Below, in pieces: positions 21,635 to 33,242 of a DNA stretch of 64,000 nucleotides. The DNA is from Mercenaria mercenaria. Lineage: Eukaryota; Mollusca; Bivalvia; Venerida; Veneridae. Below the pieces are notes generated by a model. It searched no databases and was not told the DNA's origin. It worked only from the letters and a program-made list of their open reading frames with translations. The position numbers and the translations under genes are program-made. The stretch spans positions 22,504,501-22,568,500 of the forward strand of contig NC_069367.1 of assembly GCF_021730395.1 (NCBI RefSeq), in the 5' to 3' direction. Position 1 is the stretch's first letter. Each line of letters begins with the position of its first letter.

Positions 21635-24149
21635 AACTTGGCCAATGGATGGATGGATGGATGGTCGATCGATCATATGTTTTACCTAGTAGTTTTATAT
21701 TTTTTAACAATGCAAAATAAATCAATTGTCCACTGGAAAATACAGAGAAAAAATTATTTCAATCAAGCATATTATTTTATTTATTCTACCCTTTTTGTCG
21801 GAAATATGCTCAATTTGGCCGCATTCAGCTAAGCGGAATTCACAACATTAGTAAAATAAAGTATATAAAACTAAAAAGTAATCTGAATGTCTGGTTTAAT
21901 CAGTAACGGAAACAAACTAAAACAATAAGATAATTTGAGAGTTAAATAACTTACTACAGAGTCTAGCTGTGTCCTAATTATTCTTGTTTGAATTGTATGT
22001 ATATATGTTTTGTCTTTGATATCAACACACGCTCCTTATTTGAACATGTTATAAGTAAACCACTGTGGTTTCTTAGCCCTTTGAGATGAGATGAACGCCG
22101 GCCATTGGTTCAGTTTAAAACCTTTAATTATCAATGCAACCTTAGTATTAACATATGTCGATGCTCGTTCTTATAAATTATCTTTGGTGAATGTGCCTTG
22201 AGCAGATCAAGACTTCTTTCTTATAACACGCACAAGAATGTATTTATGTATGTATATATGTATGTATGTATATATGTAGGTATGTATGTACTATGTATAT
22301 TTCGATGCAACCGGAATAGATTTAATTATGCACAAAAAGATTAAAATCTTTTTCGTCATTTCTAATAGAGCGTCAGATGTTTTAAACGATATATGGAGAG
22401 GATGTAAAACAAATACTCTTGATAATAAACACGTTTTTGTAGACTTTGTAATACAAAATTTTAGGGTTGTGATAGAGGCTTATGATAAGCTCAGGCGCTT
22501 TCCAATGTTCCAAATATAATTTGACTTGTGTCTTAAATATTTGATCTCACTGTTAAGAGGGTTTGTCAGATCTTACGATATTATCAACTTTTGAACAGAG
22601 AAAAGTAAAATTTGAGACGTTAACATGTTTCGCCGCTAAATACATTATTTATTCAGAACGAAGTTTCTGTGTTACATGAAGAGGGAAATTCTATCTCTAA
22701 TGGCAGTCTCTCATATCAAGATTGTAACGTAAAATCTGTAAGAAGATAGTGCGGAAGCATAGAAATCAACTAAGAAAAATAATAGCAGACTTGGTTCATT
22801 GAGTGTGTAATGCCCTCACTCCCCTAGGACCGGCTTAAGCGGAAATATGTTATAGTAAAATATGTTTTCCATGATCCAAAAGTACCAGATGATATAACAC
22901 CAAACTTATCCATTCGTCAGTAGCCCTACTCCATTTAATACCCCAGTCACACATACGGCGCGGATAGCTACAGGCCACAGATAGAAACGTAGTAATCCGT
23001 ATCGATCCGTACCTGAACCGTACCTTAAAGTAGTAGCCCGTATCAATCAGGTACGGATCGATACGGATTACTACGTTTCTATCCGTAGCTAAACGTAGCT
23101 ATCCGCGCCGTATGTGTGACTGTGGTATTAAATGGAATAGGGCTATATAGCGTCGTATATCAAATTCAAGTTATTTGTTAAACTCAATATGTACAATGCA
23201 AAAGTCACCATCTAAAAATAAGTTACGGCAGTACAAACAAAAGAACAACCTTCCCATTGAACATTAAAGGTTCTTTTGCATTTGACGTATTGGCTTAATT
23301 AATATTTCATAAAAGTACCATGTCAACTTTGAACTGATATATGTGATACGACATTCCAATAAAGACATAATCATGCTTCTGTAACAAACTTTTGTTCTGT
23401 TTTGTAAGGTTATTTTTTAATTTAAAGCCACGCCGACATTTTATGTTATATTGTCAATTTCTGTGTTTTTATGGTAAGGAGAGACACTAAGTTCTCCTTC
23501 GGGCACTTAGGTATTATTAGGGCGGACATTGGACGCTATAGCTGGACGTTTTCCTCCGAGCCCTTCAGAGTTTCGAATCCACAGTGTGATGATGAAGAGA
23601 TTCGAAGTCGACGACCATTATTATTTAGCAATTGATGCATCTCCTTAATAAACTAGCTACCATTACAATCATGTACATTTTTACACACATATATAACTAA
23701 CTCACAGGGACATAAGAAATGTCCTGACAGAGGTTCGTTGTATTCACATAAATTTACAATTGATTATATATGGATGTTAGCATAAACGTTTTCGTTTTAT
23801 GTAGTGTAAGTATTGTGGCTGATTTCTGCCATTCTATTCTGGCAAGTTGGAGCGTATGTCGACACGTCTTAGCAACAATTAAACGCGCCGATACAACAAA
23901 TAGCACAAAATTGTCGTTCGTTTAAAGGGTGCCAACGTGCCAACACACAAGAACAAAATGGCAGATAACTGACAGTTTGATAACTGAAAAACTGGTTTGA
24001 AATCGTATATTTCCGTTTCCAACTATAGATGCTTCTGCAGAGATGTTTCCCGTGAAGCTTGATTAACAATATATATATATATGTCCAATCAAATCTTTAT
24101 TTTGTATTTTCTGCACTGTCCTGTCTGACTACGAAACCTAGGGATAGTG
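21635..24149. other. 3' flank of unit C, no gene
   Basis: Matches the 3' flank of unit B up to about 23912. It contains a TATG/TATA microsatellite (about 22235-22300), a 223-bp foldback (22922-23144) and a short (AT)n run near 24070. ORFs around 22286-22519 are not conserved as protein in unit B. Confidence 0.6.
22922..23144. mobile_element. Foldback element, 223 bp
   Basis: The left arm agccctactccatttaatac answers gtattaaatggaatagggct on the right. Inner arms include acacatacggcgcggatagc / gctatccgcgccgtatgtgt and gtaatccgtatcgatccgta / tacggatcgatacggattac. It is absent from the matching place of unit B, so it inserted after the B/C duplication or was lost from B. No coding capacity. Confidence 0.85.
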
Positions 24150-24345
24150 GGTTCGGGAACTAAAAGTACTACGAAATTTGTTCCAGCCAAATGAGTTTTC
24201 GGTATAACAAAGTTCACTGCATCCGTAAATCTTTAAATGAAATGAAGAAGGTAAAAAATCGGAAACGTACATTTGTTCTTTGTATGCAAGTTTTCGCTTT
24301 ATCCGAGTTTGCTGTATCGGAGTTTTACTGTATATGGTAATTTTT
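24150..24345. mobile_element. Possible pogo/Tigger-type terminal fragment
   Basis: Read inversely from 24337, the sequence begins atacagtaaaactccgatac, resembling terminal repeats of pogo/Tigger-like elements. A related word (gttttcggtataacaaagtt) occurs at 24192. No transposase trace adjoins it. Confidence 0.35.
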
Positions 24346-24829
24346 CGCTGAAATCAACAGTTAAAAGTCAAGTCATGCATATTTAAATAGAAATGTATAT
24401 AAATCTTTTGAATTTTGTTGTCAATGTTGTATTGAATTTTTGATGTAAATGTACAGATATATATCACGTTCTCCTAGGAATGGTGAAATTGTGTTAAAAT
24501 AAAAACTGCATTGTTCTCAAAGTGTTGTGGCCTACAATAACTTGAATTTACGAACTATTACAGATACAAGCACATTTTTTTCCATGGACGTGTTCAAAAG
24601 CCATGGACTTTTGAAAAATCAACACAACTGGTTATGTTTTAGCTAAGTAACATGTGTTTTAACACACCACACTCATACACACCGGTGCGGTGTTATTTTA
24701 TCCGAAGCAAGGAGGCCCAGAGTAGCCAAAATGCGTTGTTCTCTGAATATATAACACAATCAGATTCTGCAAGAATTTAAAACTATCTACTGTCAAAAGC
24801 CAAGCCACTTTTTATAGGGGGATTAGAAT

Positions 24830-25640
24830 CTGAAGTTCAAGACCTACTTCATGTAGAGCGCCCTAAAACATCAGCATCCTCTTTTTACATTGCTGTTGTA
24901 ACAGCCATTGTAGCAGAAGACTCGAGATATACAGTTTCCAAACTAGCTGCATCAGTGATCATTTCATCGAGAAGCATTCATGAAATTCTTGACTTAGCAC
25001 TTGAAATTATCGGTGTGTGCAAGATGGGTACCACATATTTTAGCGAAAGAGCAAAAAGGGTACAATGTTGCAAAAGAAACTTCTAACATATATTAAAATG
25101 CAAATAAAAGGAGATTTAATGAACTTCTCAGAGGGAATGAGATATGGGTATGTCAGTTCGAACCTCAAAGGCAGATAAACAACAAGGTTGAGGAAAGGGC
25201 TAGAACGACCAGGTATTTCAGAAAGAACTCAAAGTTACAAACGGGTTCTTTGCACGATTTTCTTCAATTCTAAAGGCCCTGTTTTGCAATACTCCAGCCG
25301 ATCTATTACTGGAAAGTTTTACAGGGACAAGGTTCTGAAATTAGTTCGAAAACATAAGAGCAATATTGTACAGCAGTATTTACAGGACCAGTAGGTCAAG
25401 CAATTGCCGCACCCTCCATGTCCGCAAGACCTAAGTCCGTGTGATTTTTTTCTCTTTCTTTGCTGAAGAAAATGCTCGATGGGCGTCGCTACAATTCGCG
25501 AAAGCGCCCTTCGTAGAGCAGCGAATCACGTACTGTCTTCATAGTGCACCAACGGCAGACCACTCTGCGGCTTTCAGGTCATAATCCAAATGGAAATGTG
25601 CGTTTCTGTGTGAAGAACCGGTGTAAGCAATACACTTAAA
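24830..25640 (+). pseudogene. Mariner-like transposase relic
   Basis: Successive blocks of a mariner transposase can be read on the + strand: a helix-turn-helix-like N part (about 24880-25010, 'YTVSKLAASVIISSRSIHEI'), a weak WVC block near 25145, 'TIFFNSKGPVLQ' with 'SITGKFYRDKVLKLVRKHKS' (25250-25360), and the C-terminal catalytic block L-P-H-P-P-C-P-Q-D-L-S-P-C-D-F-F-L-F (about 25402-25455). Several stops and frame changes separate them. It is a different, older copy from the one at 16540. Confidence 0.85.
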
Positions 25641-26019
25641 TACAGGGGTTTTCTATATTTCATACAGACAGTCTAAATTATTTCAGAATGCCTCTCTCAC
25701 AAGACAAATTACAACTTACATCTAAATGAATAGTCGATGATAAATTGAAATATATATAGAGCGAAGAATGAATTTAACGACTGTATACTTTTAATGGTGC
25801 GATCATCAAACATTTTAACAGTGTTTTAAACATGTAAGAATTAAATATTCAGTACATTTTTATGACAGGATACAATTTAATGCATAACAAATGAAGCCAT
25901 CCACCTGTAACTGAAAAGTGAATAAATACACCAAGAACCGCTGTACTGGGAAACTTTGTTCTATTACGGTTTTGCGTTAATATATGTAAAATACAAGGTA
26001 TAATCGGCTGACAAACCTT

Positions 26020-26840
26020 TTAAAGACGCGCTACAGAATGACTGTATTCTTTTGTATTTCCGTGATGGTAATTATACATGCTTTGCGTGAAAAAAGAAGA
26101 CAAATTAAAGTACTTAGATTAAAATTATCACTGACATATATTAGGCTAAGGCAATGTGTTTAATGTCTAAATATTTTTTGAATGAATGTAGCAGTATGCA
26201 CAGTATTTTATGTATTAAGTTAAGTTTAGACCACACTTTGTTTCTACAGTGTTAAATAGTTATTTATCGTTGTTTTTAAAACTATACTGAAAAGATATTG
26301 ACTGAAAACGATTGCTGATAAAGTTGTGAAAATACAGTAATTTTAAGGAGGGCCTAAACTGTCCACCTGTCATCTTGTAATATAGCTGTATTATACCGGT
26401 ATTATCAGAAATATTTTCCCGAAATTATTGTAGAGGAAAAATAGGTCACCCTAGCGGTTGTGGTGGGTCTTTAACTTCTTAAATTGTTTTAAAGACACGC
26501 CACAACTTAGTGACCTATTTTTCCCTCCCACATGAACTTTGTGAAAATCATTCTGATAATACTGGTATAAATACAACTATACTTTAAGATGACAGGTGGG
26601 TAATTTAAGCCATCCGTGAGTTAATATGTTTTCTGTGACAATTTCATCTGCAAACTCTGTCAGTATAGTTTTAAAAACATAGACTATCTTACACGAAAGA
26701 AACAAAGTGTGGTCCAAAATCAACTCAATATATCAAGTACTGTATATCTGTAACTAAAACTTGTATTTCTCATTATTTTCGTGTGATCATGTATAATTTC
26801 AATCACAATTATTCTGTGGTGCGCTTTTAAAATTATATCG
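26020..26840. repeat. Long imperfect palindrome, ~400-bp arms
   Basis: Arms face each other around about 26490. Matching words, left against inverted right, are gaccacactttgtttct (26229 / 26702), tttttaaaactatactga (26272 / 26660), cacctgtcatctt (26359 / 26588), ggtattatcaga (26399 / 26556) and aaaaataggtcac (26438 / 26512). Outer words aaagacgcgctacagaatga and gcgcaccacagaataa also pair. Arms differ by perhaps 20-25 percent with indels. No protein coding seen. Confidence 0.75.
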
Positions 26841-27164
26841 TATATGCTACTGATCCAACTTACTGATGGCTTTAGTTTCTTCGTACATGTATTTAGATTT
26901 TATGTTAAAAAAAGATAAAGCAGGTATCCAAATTTATTTTATGCATGATTATTTACTTAGAAAATTTCTACATTCAATATTACACATGAATTTATACAGT
27001 TAGAATCACAGAGATAAACTGTGGACTCAGTAATAATTTCTATTAAGTTTATACCAGAATTCAAACCTTTGGCAAATATACCGAAAATAATATTTAGCAA
27101 GAAATAGACACATGTCATGTTTTAATAACAAAAAGATATCAAAGAAAGGCATTATAAGCCTTTA

Positions 27165-27345
27165 AACCTTTAGCCTGTTGGCGGCAAGTGATTCTGCATT
27201 TGCGACCAGTGTAGACCAAGGTTAGCCTGCACATCTGTCAGTAAATTTTCAGTGAACATCCCTTCGAATAATAAATGGTATTGCCCAAATTGAATGATGG
27301 TCAAGTCCATTTTAGAAATTTAGCAGGCTAAGGTTTAAAGGTCTG
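27165..27345. mobile_element. Short MITE-like repeat
   Basis: Ends are inverted copies of aaacctttagcctg and caggctaaggttt. Internal words (gcctgcacatctgtca, tgaatgatggtcaagtccatt) recur at 13690-13875 and 39236-39440. Non-coding. Confidence 0.6.
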
Positions 27346-28367
27346 TTATAATATACCGACCAGTCCTACATCTATTTTTTTCACAATCAATAGAAAATTT
27401 CTCAATTGTAACAAAGCACGCAGAAAATAAAATATTAATACATGATACAAAAATAGATTACATTCGTTCAACTTCATAAGAGTTTATGACCTACTGAACA
27501 TAAAGCGAATTTATAACGCTATATGATTTTTATAATTACTTTGTTCTTATTATTTTCCTTTCAGAGGCAGAAGCAACATAGCAACACTGTGTACTAGCAT
27601 AAGAATGACGACACTATAGAAATGTGCACGATGCATTTTTCAGCAGTGTTAGTTCGGCCCCGGGGCATGTTCGGCATATAATTATATATAGCGCGTGAAC
27701 CAAGATAAAAAGCTGTCATCAATATTGTGACGTCACTTGTGAAGCTTTTATCAACGTAATTACAAAAATGGCCGCCGTGTGACGGTTTATGTCGTTTTGG
27801 AACCGAAACTTCATTTTTTCAATTGGTGAGTAAAATTTACACATCTATTTTAGTTTTTACTTTTCTTGAGAACTGCTAAGATTCAGATTTAACTTTTATA
27901 TATGTTTTATCATAGGTTACTGGGCTTTAATATAAAACCATCCACATTTCATTTTTCTGCACCATGCAAGGAGGTGCCACGTGAACATTTCGTAAATGCT
28001 GTCTGGGGCTAGTTCGGCCTTTTGAGAAGGGGCACGTTCGGCCTATAGCCGGACTTGCCTCGCACTAACAATCTATTGGCCGGCCTATTTTACTAATGGT
28101 TATTGTTTTATTCCTCATTTATTTATTACAATAAAGCATTTGTTCACATGCAGATCTAGCAAGTTGAAATAATGTCTGGCATTTATATTAAGATTTTCAT
28201 TATCAAGTTTTAACGTCTAGTAGAATTATAGTCGTGCATGGGTTAGATTTTCATTTGAGAAATGCTGTTTAGTTTTAGTCTTGAAACAGTTGCAACTATA
28301 GATCTACATGCAATTATAATTAAACTGATAATACAGCTTTTTTTACTTATTTATTTCAGAATTAACC

Positions 28368-28820
28368 ATGGTGCGTACGTACAAGAAGAAAAGTAGCGAC
28401 ACCACATCAGAAGACGTTTTGAGAAAAGCGTTAGATCACTACAACAGTACTTCTGCTGGATACAAGAAAACAAGTCAACTGTTTTTTGTACCACGCTCAA
28501 CCCTACAAGATTATGTGAAAAAAAATCGACAAGTCACCCGAGCCGGATAAAGCTACATCAAATATGAAATTCGGGTATCAAAGACCCAGACAAGTGGAAG
28601 ACTACACAAAGCAAGTCACACAAAACAACGAAACAGACAAAGGGCTACCGAAATCTAATAAACCAATAGAAATCAAGAAAAACCAAAATCAATTCAAGGA
28701 GTAAATCGAACAGAAAACAAAAAGGAAACTCAGAGTTGTGACGGATATTTTTTGCTTAGTATGTCGTGAGAGTTGGGCTAGCAGTAGACCTAGCGAATAA
28801 TGGATCGAGTGCACTGTTTT
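28368..28820 (+). pseudogene. Pogo/jerky-type transposase relic with Psq helix-turn-helix
   Basis: After an acceptor-like tttatttcag, ATG 28368 opens 60 codons: M-V-R-T-Y-K-K-K-S-S, then a helix-turn-helix with VLRKALDHYN and VPRSTLQDYV, the pattern of the Psq-type DNA-binding domain at the start of Tigger/jerky-like transposases. The stop at 28548-28550 is followed by lysine- and asparagine-rich remnants and, near 28755-28815, 'LVCRESWASSRPSE' stop 'WIECTV', resembling the Cys-rich C-terminal segment of molluscan members of this family. The DDE catalytic core that should lie between is missing, so this is an internally deleted copy. The C-terminal part is cut by the repeat at 28823. Confidence 0.65.
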
Positions 28821-28822
28821 TA

Positions 28823-29264
28823 TGCCCCCGGCATCTACTGATGCAGAAGGCATATAGTGATTGTCCTGTCCGTCCGTCCGTTTGTTCGTCCGTCAGTCCG
28901 TCCGTACGTGGCTAACCAAATGGGACCGTTTCGTCTAGCATCAATATCCCTTACTAGAATAACTTGATACGAATGTAGATGTAACATGTGACCATTTCTC
29001 ATCTTCAGACATCACCTGACCTCAGTTTGACCTTGATCTTTTCCTCATTTTGAACTTAGGTTGCTTTATATGGGCCATCTCTTGGTTAACTAAGTGGGAC
29101 CGTTTCGTCTAGCATCAATACCCCTTACTAGAATGACTTGATACTAATGCAGATGTACCCTGTAACTATTCCTCGTCTTCAGACATCACCTGACCTCAGT
29201 TTGACCTTGAACTTGACCTCGTTGTGGACTTAGGTTGATTTGTATCGACAAGATGCCGGGGGCA
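28823..29264. mobile_element. Repeat with 13-bp inverted ends and two ~170-bp internal units
   Basis: Ends tgcccccggcatc (28823-28835) and gatgccgggggca (29252-29264) are perfect inverted copies. Inside are a GTCC-rich tract (28868-28906) and two tandem units (about 28912-29089 and 29090-29250) sharing gggaccgtttcgtctagcat and agacatcacctgacctcagt. It lies inside the C-terminal remnant of the transposase relic, so it inserted later. Confidence 0.8.
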
Positions 29265-29608
29265 TCAAGCGTTTATTGAACGCAGCTTCTTGTTTAAAAT
29301 ATGGGCACATGTAGAATATGCAGACACAACATGCATAACTGTGATTCTGATACAGATAAGAGCAAAATGAAAAGAAGATATACTGAGAGAGTTTTTTTTT
29401 ACGTTCAGGGTTTCTAGACTTGTGGATTCAGGAAAAGTTAACTGTTCAAGTTCAATGTTCAAGTTCATGTTTAATGTTAATATAAACACACAAGCTGTTG
29501 TTCAACGTAATAAAACTATAGGTGTTAGAGTTATAAATATGTTTTAATTTGTCAATCTACATATTGGTTCCGTGATATACTAACATTGCATAATAAAGTC
29601 TCGACAAG

Positions 29609-29661
29609 CCGAACTTGCCCCGTGGGGTGGCCAAACTTGCCCCTTCACGGGGCAAGTTCGG
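29609..29661. repeat. Perfect 16-bp stem hairpin
   Basis: ccgaacttgccccgtg (29609-29624) and cacggggcaagttcgg (29646-29661) are exact inverted copies separated by 21 bases, which themselves repeat the word aacttgcccc. Confidence 0.85.
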
Positions 29662-29846
29662 TCACCTTGACCTGATCACTTTGAACAGAAATTACCCTTA
29701 TGGAGATAAAGAAACACTATAAGGAATAGGGGGAGTAGTACAGTCCCATCATATTTTACTTAAATATACATTTTCAGAGATCTGGCTATATAAACCATTT
29801 ATAGATTGTGCTTTTTCTAAAATGGGGCCGCACTAGCCCCGGTCTT

Positions 29847-29849
<3 letters not shown>

Positions 29850-29939
<90 letters not shown>
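29850..29939. repeat. (AT)n followed by poly-T
   Basis: About 26 AT units (29850-29901) run directly into about 38 T residues. Such a junction is also a likely place for length errors in an assembly. Confidence 0.95.
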
Positions 29940-30493
29940 CAGCAAAGCAAGCATAACGTTCATGGCAGTAGCCGTTGTATCTATTATAATTCATCATAAA
30001 ATCCGTATTTGTAATTTTAATGCATTTTGTATGAACTTAATCGGGTCACTGTAGACGAAGCGGTAAAATCTGGTTAAGCAAGACGTGTTTTTCAGAGGTT
30101 TTAATTTTGAAGGTGATGTTCATATGGAGAGCAAGGTCATTCCGCATATTGGGTCAGTTTGTAGGTTTTGACTCAAGGTTAAATGAGTGTGGGTAGATCT
30201 ATTAACTAAATTGGTCATCTTTAAACTTAAAAAAAACAAAACGACATTTTATGGTCGTACATATCTCGCATAAATACCATATCTCTTTCTTAAAACATGG
30301 GGGAGTTCTTATATAAGTGATAATCCACAGTTTTGAAACAGTAGATTATCATTTTTATTTTTCACTGTTTTTGCCGAAATAGTTCAGGTCCTCCGTCGCG
30401 ATTGAAGTCAAATTGTATACCGAGCGTTATGAATACCAGGGACCATAATGACGATGACGTCGTTAAAATGACGTCATTTGTGTTTTGCTTTCT

Positions 30494-30655
30494 GGCCCCG
30501 CTTTCACTAACGTTCTCAAAGTGAGAAAATTCTCAGCTCAAGATTTTCTCAGAATAGTCTGAGAATTGTCTCAGCTGAGAAATTTCTCAAGTTGGCTTTC
30601 GCTAAACTTTTTCTCAAGTCTTGAGATTTTTCTCAGCTGAGCCGTAATTTTTTAA
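30494..30655 (+). repeat. Left terminal inverted repeat of the Harbinger-like nest
   Basis: Starts ggccccgctttcactaacgt and contains internal TCTCAG/CTGAGA palindromes. Its partner lies at 44135-44309. Confidence 0.75.
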
Positions 30656-31299
30656 GACATAAGCGGCCAAACATCCAAGGAGCCGCGTGAACTTTCCCAC
30701 GAACACGAGTGCATAGTTGGGGGCAGTGGATTTATTCATTTATTGAGACGAAATGAAGCGTTGAGAAATGTTCATAAACAACATGTACAGTTTCGGGATA
30801 TATCCAAATTGTATGTTTGTACAAAGGTATGGCAGTGTATTTTCAATATTATAATTAATCAGCCTCAAAACTGTCACTTTTGAACCAATCAAACACACAG
30901 TCGAGGGTACTACGTCATATTGCATGTGTTTTCTTTACCAAATATGGGATTAGGTAAACACAGCCATATGTTGTTACACTACGTGTGACAATTTTATGTT
31001 ATCGGGCATATGTTTATGGGAATCCAGATATTAATTACTGCAATTAGTGTGTTCATATCAATGACTGCAGGGACATACATAGCTATGCATTCTCTACTGT
31101 AGGCATTTAAAACTTTGAACAACACAATTTGTTCACAATACTCACATTCTATTTTGTAGGAGATATCAAGCTTCTTTTTCAAAAGCATTTTGTCATTTCT
31201 GTCATGATTACAAATTAATTCTGTGTCTAACGTATTTCGCCAGGTACTCTGTGAGTTGAAAGTGCTGCAAACCATGTACATTGTTTTGAAAATGCAAAA

Positions 31300-33120
31300 T
31301 GAAAGTGAAAGTAGGTAGAACTGTCAAAATGAAAAAAAAATGCAACACTTCAAAAAATATAAAAGTTAATTATATTTCATTAACCATAGTACCAAGATAA
31401 GTATGTTAGACACACAACAAAAACAAATTTAGAGAAAAAATGTGTTTGAAAAAAAAGATTGACATTTCTACAAGGTAGAATGTGGACAGTTAGAGGTACA
31501 TGTGTTTAAGACAAAATACAAAGTATAACCAAACAAGGTGACCTTTATAGAAAGTACCTGTTACTTGTTTATATGTGCTATGAATATTATTGGTCTGTCA
31601 GGTATAATTTCCATTTATGAAAATTTACATGAGGGGGTCTCGAGAAAAGGCTTTACATGATCCTAGTTCTACTTTTCATTAATTTTCTACTTTCACTTTC
31701 AGTTTGAAATGTGTTCCATTTTTTTTTTAATTACATTTTGGCAGCACTTTGGTTTAAACATATTTTATTCGTCTATATACAGCTACATGAAAAAATATTG
31801 AACACAACAAAAATTAAAAGGATTAAGCTGAAAGCAGATTAATGCTTACTGAAGCTTTTTCCAGCACTTTCACCCCCCCCCCCCCCCCGACTTCTGAATA
31901 ACCAATATGTTATGTTAGACAATAGTATAAACATTAGTCTCACTTGAGATGCAAACAACAGGTGTCATATATAGGCCTAGCTTATTCCTGTTTTTAAATG
32001 TTGCAGGTTTGTAATATATCATAACTTGAGACAGGACTATATAAAAACTATTTTTGACACAAGCATGGTAACAAAATATATTTTTGAAACAGACGTTTGA
32101 AAATCTGTATGACAGTATAATAGCATTTTATGATGAGAAATTTCCAATCAGTAGAACATATATTTGTATATTAAAGCTTTTCCTTCTTTTTCTGTACACT
32201 TCTGTATATTGTAGATCTAAATAGAGACATAATATGAAATTCCTCAATAAAATGCTAAAATATGTTGTTGTTTTTTTGAAAATCATTATGAAAGAAAAAG
32301 CTATTTCAATTGTAAGGCATCCCTGAAATGTCACAGATTTTGATAATGGTTTTAAATGTTCATTGTCAATGCATATGTTTCAGAGTATGCTATTTAATTT
32401 TATATGTTTATATATTTTATATGTGGTTTATATAATACATACCCACACACAATTTTATTAAGATTCTTGTAGATATAATAATTATGTAGCTAATAATTAT
32501 AAGCTTATGTACATACACCCAATAACCATTCATCTTGTATACCTAAGGCTCAGACTTAGTGTTTAAGATTTTCTATATTATCAAAATCTTTGACAATGTG
32601 TAATCTAAAGATTGATATTCCTTCTTATAAATGGAATAAGGTATATTTAAACCTGGTTACAGAGCAATTTTATATAATTTATATCAGGTCACAGCCTGCT
32701 GATGAAGATCCTCAGCTTATACAGAGGTCAGGCTTGAGCTATGTGCTGATTCAAAAGATGCTAATGACAGTGGATAATCCATTCTGAATTGTTCTAGGAC
32801 CATTCACCAACGTTTAAAAACACTGATGGAACTGATGGCAGTAGGTGTACTGGTGTCTGGCCTGTGATTTCAAGTATAGTATGTATTGACTAAGTTAGTC
32901 TCAATGTTTCCTAAATTTGCAAACTCTATTATAATTCAAACCATGCTAGATTTTAATTTTACTCAAAAGGAAATAAAGGAGAACAATAAATAAAATCATG
33001 CTTGCAAAATATACAGAAACCAAATTGATACCCTGAATGGAGGCACTTCATTTACAAACATTTGAAATGGATCTGTCTGAGTTTGACCAAGTATTGGTTT
33101 TGGTTTGAAACTTTCACTTA
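31300..33120. other. Interior of the nest, no gene recognised
   Basis: AT-rich with a C-run at 31872-31888. A 65-codon frame at 32590-32787 is open, but no family is recognisable and no splice context supports it. Confidence 0.5.
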
Positions 33121-33124
33121 CGAT

Positions 33125-33242
33125 AATTTGCATGCCTAGCTCAGAATATAAAGCACTAGACTATGAATCAAGAAAAGTTGTAAGTTTCATCCTTTGGCTA
33201 TGCATGCAGTTTGAGAGAAGAACATGTCTGAAGTCATTTTAT
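33125..33242 (+). repeat. Left half of a SINE split by the DIRS element
   Basis: A degenerate tRNA-like head (gcctagctcagaatataaagcactagactatg) is followed by gagagaagaacatgtctgaagtcatttt, matching the body of the SINE at 1296-1562. The body resumes at 38400. Confidence 0.7.

Larger units (their letters stand above)
17128..23912. repeat. Segmental duplication unit C
   Basis: Starts directly after the mariner end with caattgattgac, matching 11565 in unit B, and ends near 23905 (acgcgccgatacaacaaatagc). It contains the intact lectin gene and differs from unit B mainly by insertions: the 92-bp array and the 1.35 kb inverted-repeat element in the intron, and the 223-bp foldback at 22922. Confidence 0.75.
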
